A DNA stretch of 64,000 nucleotides from Chaunax sp. Z400. Taxonomy: Eukaryota; Chordata; Actinopteri; Lophiiformes; Chaunacidae. The notes under the pieces were generated by a model. It was not told where the DNA came from, did not search any database, and saw only the letters and a list, made by a program, of their open reading frames with translations. This document shows positions 63,369-64,000 of this stretch, piece after piece. The stretch is from positions 10,681,501 to 10,745,500 of the forward strand of contig CM075202.1 in NCBI GenBank assembly GCA_037577475.1, read 5' to 3'. Both the position numbers and the translations under genes were made by a program. How positions within the stretch are numbered: position 1 is the stretch's first letter; each line of letters begins with the position of its first letter.

Positions 63369-63819
63369 CAAAAAAACCAAGTAATTCATTGATGTGCATG
63401 CAGTGTATGTAAGACATTTGGTGTATTTATCTAATGGTTACGAAAACTGCATAAAATAAGGCAAGGGGTGAAACTCAAACCAAGATAGTTTATTATCTTA
63501 ACATACAGAAAATACTACAAACATCCTTTTCGTCAGACCAGAATTAGAACATACAGTAATATATTGCAAAAACATGGAATGAAATATGGAACATAATTAA
63601 GAGAATAAATCTATTTCTGCAACTTGTTTTGTCACACTTATTCTGGGAAAACGTTTGTGACATGAATTATGAATTAGTTCAAAGTATTATTATGAGCCAA
63701 AGTTGATTATTATAAATATTTTATTCCCCTGTTCTGATAATGTATAAATATTCATATTCCTCTGTCTGTTAAACATGTTTGTTTCGTTGCTTTAGGTGTA
63801 ACAAAGTGTTTGTTTTGCT

Positions 63820-64000
63820 CAGACTGTGCACTAAAAGCCACAGGTAGTGCCGAACAGGTGAGCCACATGTCTCTAAAGTCCCCTGAGGGCTCCAGGGGCC
63901 CCCGCAGGAAAACTAAGCTTGCCGCTGGCCTCGTTCGCTGCTAATTACAGAACTCGTGTCTGCTCTCCCAGGAGACAACACACAGCACAGTTTAGAGCTC
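63820..64000. promoter_or_regulatory. GC-richer complex island at window edge
   Basis: Non-repetitive sequence with one TAATTA (63942-63947), distinctly more GC-rich than the 63400-63800 stretch beside it. It may continue beyond the window. No coding frame with splice support. Confidence 0.25.

Larger units (their letters stand above)
56436..64000. other. Gene desert upstream of vsx2
   Basis: 7.6 kb with no splice-supported coding exon, RNA gene or recognised transposon. It alternates AT-rich sequence with islands of long non-repetitive words dense in TAATTA, given separately below. Open frames in it have no recognisable domain. The layout is that expected of distal regulatory DNA of vsx2. 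Confidence 0.5.

Overview
This window is vertebrate nuclear DNA from a ray-finned fish, most likely a percomorph-type teleost. The genes are intron-rich with GT/AG splice sites. The encoded proteins align residue by residue with human KCNH5, SGPP1, ABCD4, ACSS1 and VSX2, yet introns are short. Several interspersed repeats are recognisable teleost families, and long CA/GT microsatellites are common. I rebuilt each gene by hand from splice sites, reading frame and family alignment; all five reading frames close exactly, and I saw no frameshift or premature stop.

Layout. (1) 427-614, minus: a full-length U2 spliceosomal RNA gene. (2) 4507-21392, minus: kcnh5 (Eag2 voltage-gated K+ channel), 11 coding exons, 1047 aa. 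(3) 23392-27510, plus: sgpp1 (ER sphingosine-1-phosphate phosphatase), 3 exons, 439 aa, head-to-head with kcnh5 across a 2.0 kb gap. (4) 29927-38035, plus: abcd4 (lysosomal ABC transporter of the cobalamin pathway), 19 coding exons, 615 aa. (5) 38658-49964, minus: an ACSS1-type mitochondrial acetyl-CoA synthetase, 14 exons, 681 aa, tail-to-tail with abcd4 (stop codons 622 bp apart). (6) 51104-56284, minus: vsx2 (Chx10 retinal homeobox factor), 5 exons, 384 aa. (7) 56436-64000: no gene. It holds islands of complex, TAATTA-rich sequence that look like upstream regulatory elements of vsx2.

The genes do not form one pathway. The interest lies in linkage: KCNH5/SGPP1 and ABCD4/VSX2 both lie on human 14q but are far apart there, while human ACSS1 lies near VSX1, the VSX2 paralogue, on chromosome 20. 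Mobile-element content is modest and mostly intronic: a degraded Tc1/mariner copy, two or three MITE fragments, and two LINE-like 3' tails.

I found no convincing undescribed system. The most unusual items are an Asp-to-Glu change in the third catalytic motif of sgpp1, a minisatellite carrying many 5'-splice-site-like motifs just downstream of vsx2 exon 4, an expanded Ser-Pro repeat in the kcnh5 tail, and the acss1-vsx2 adjacency.
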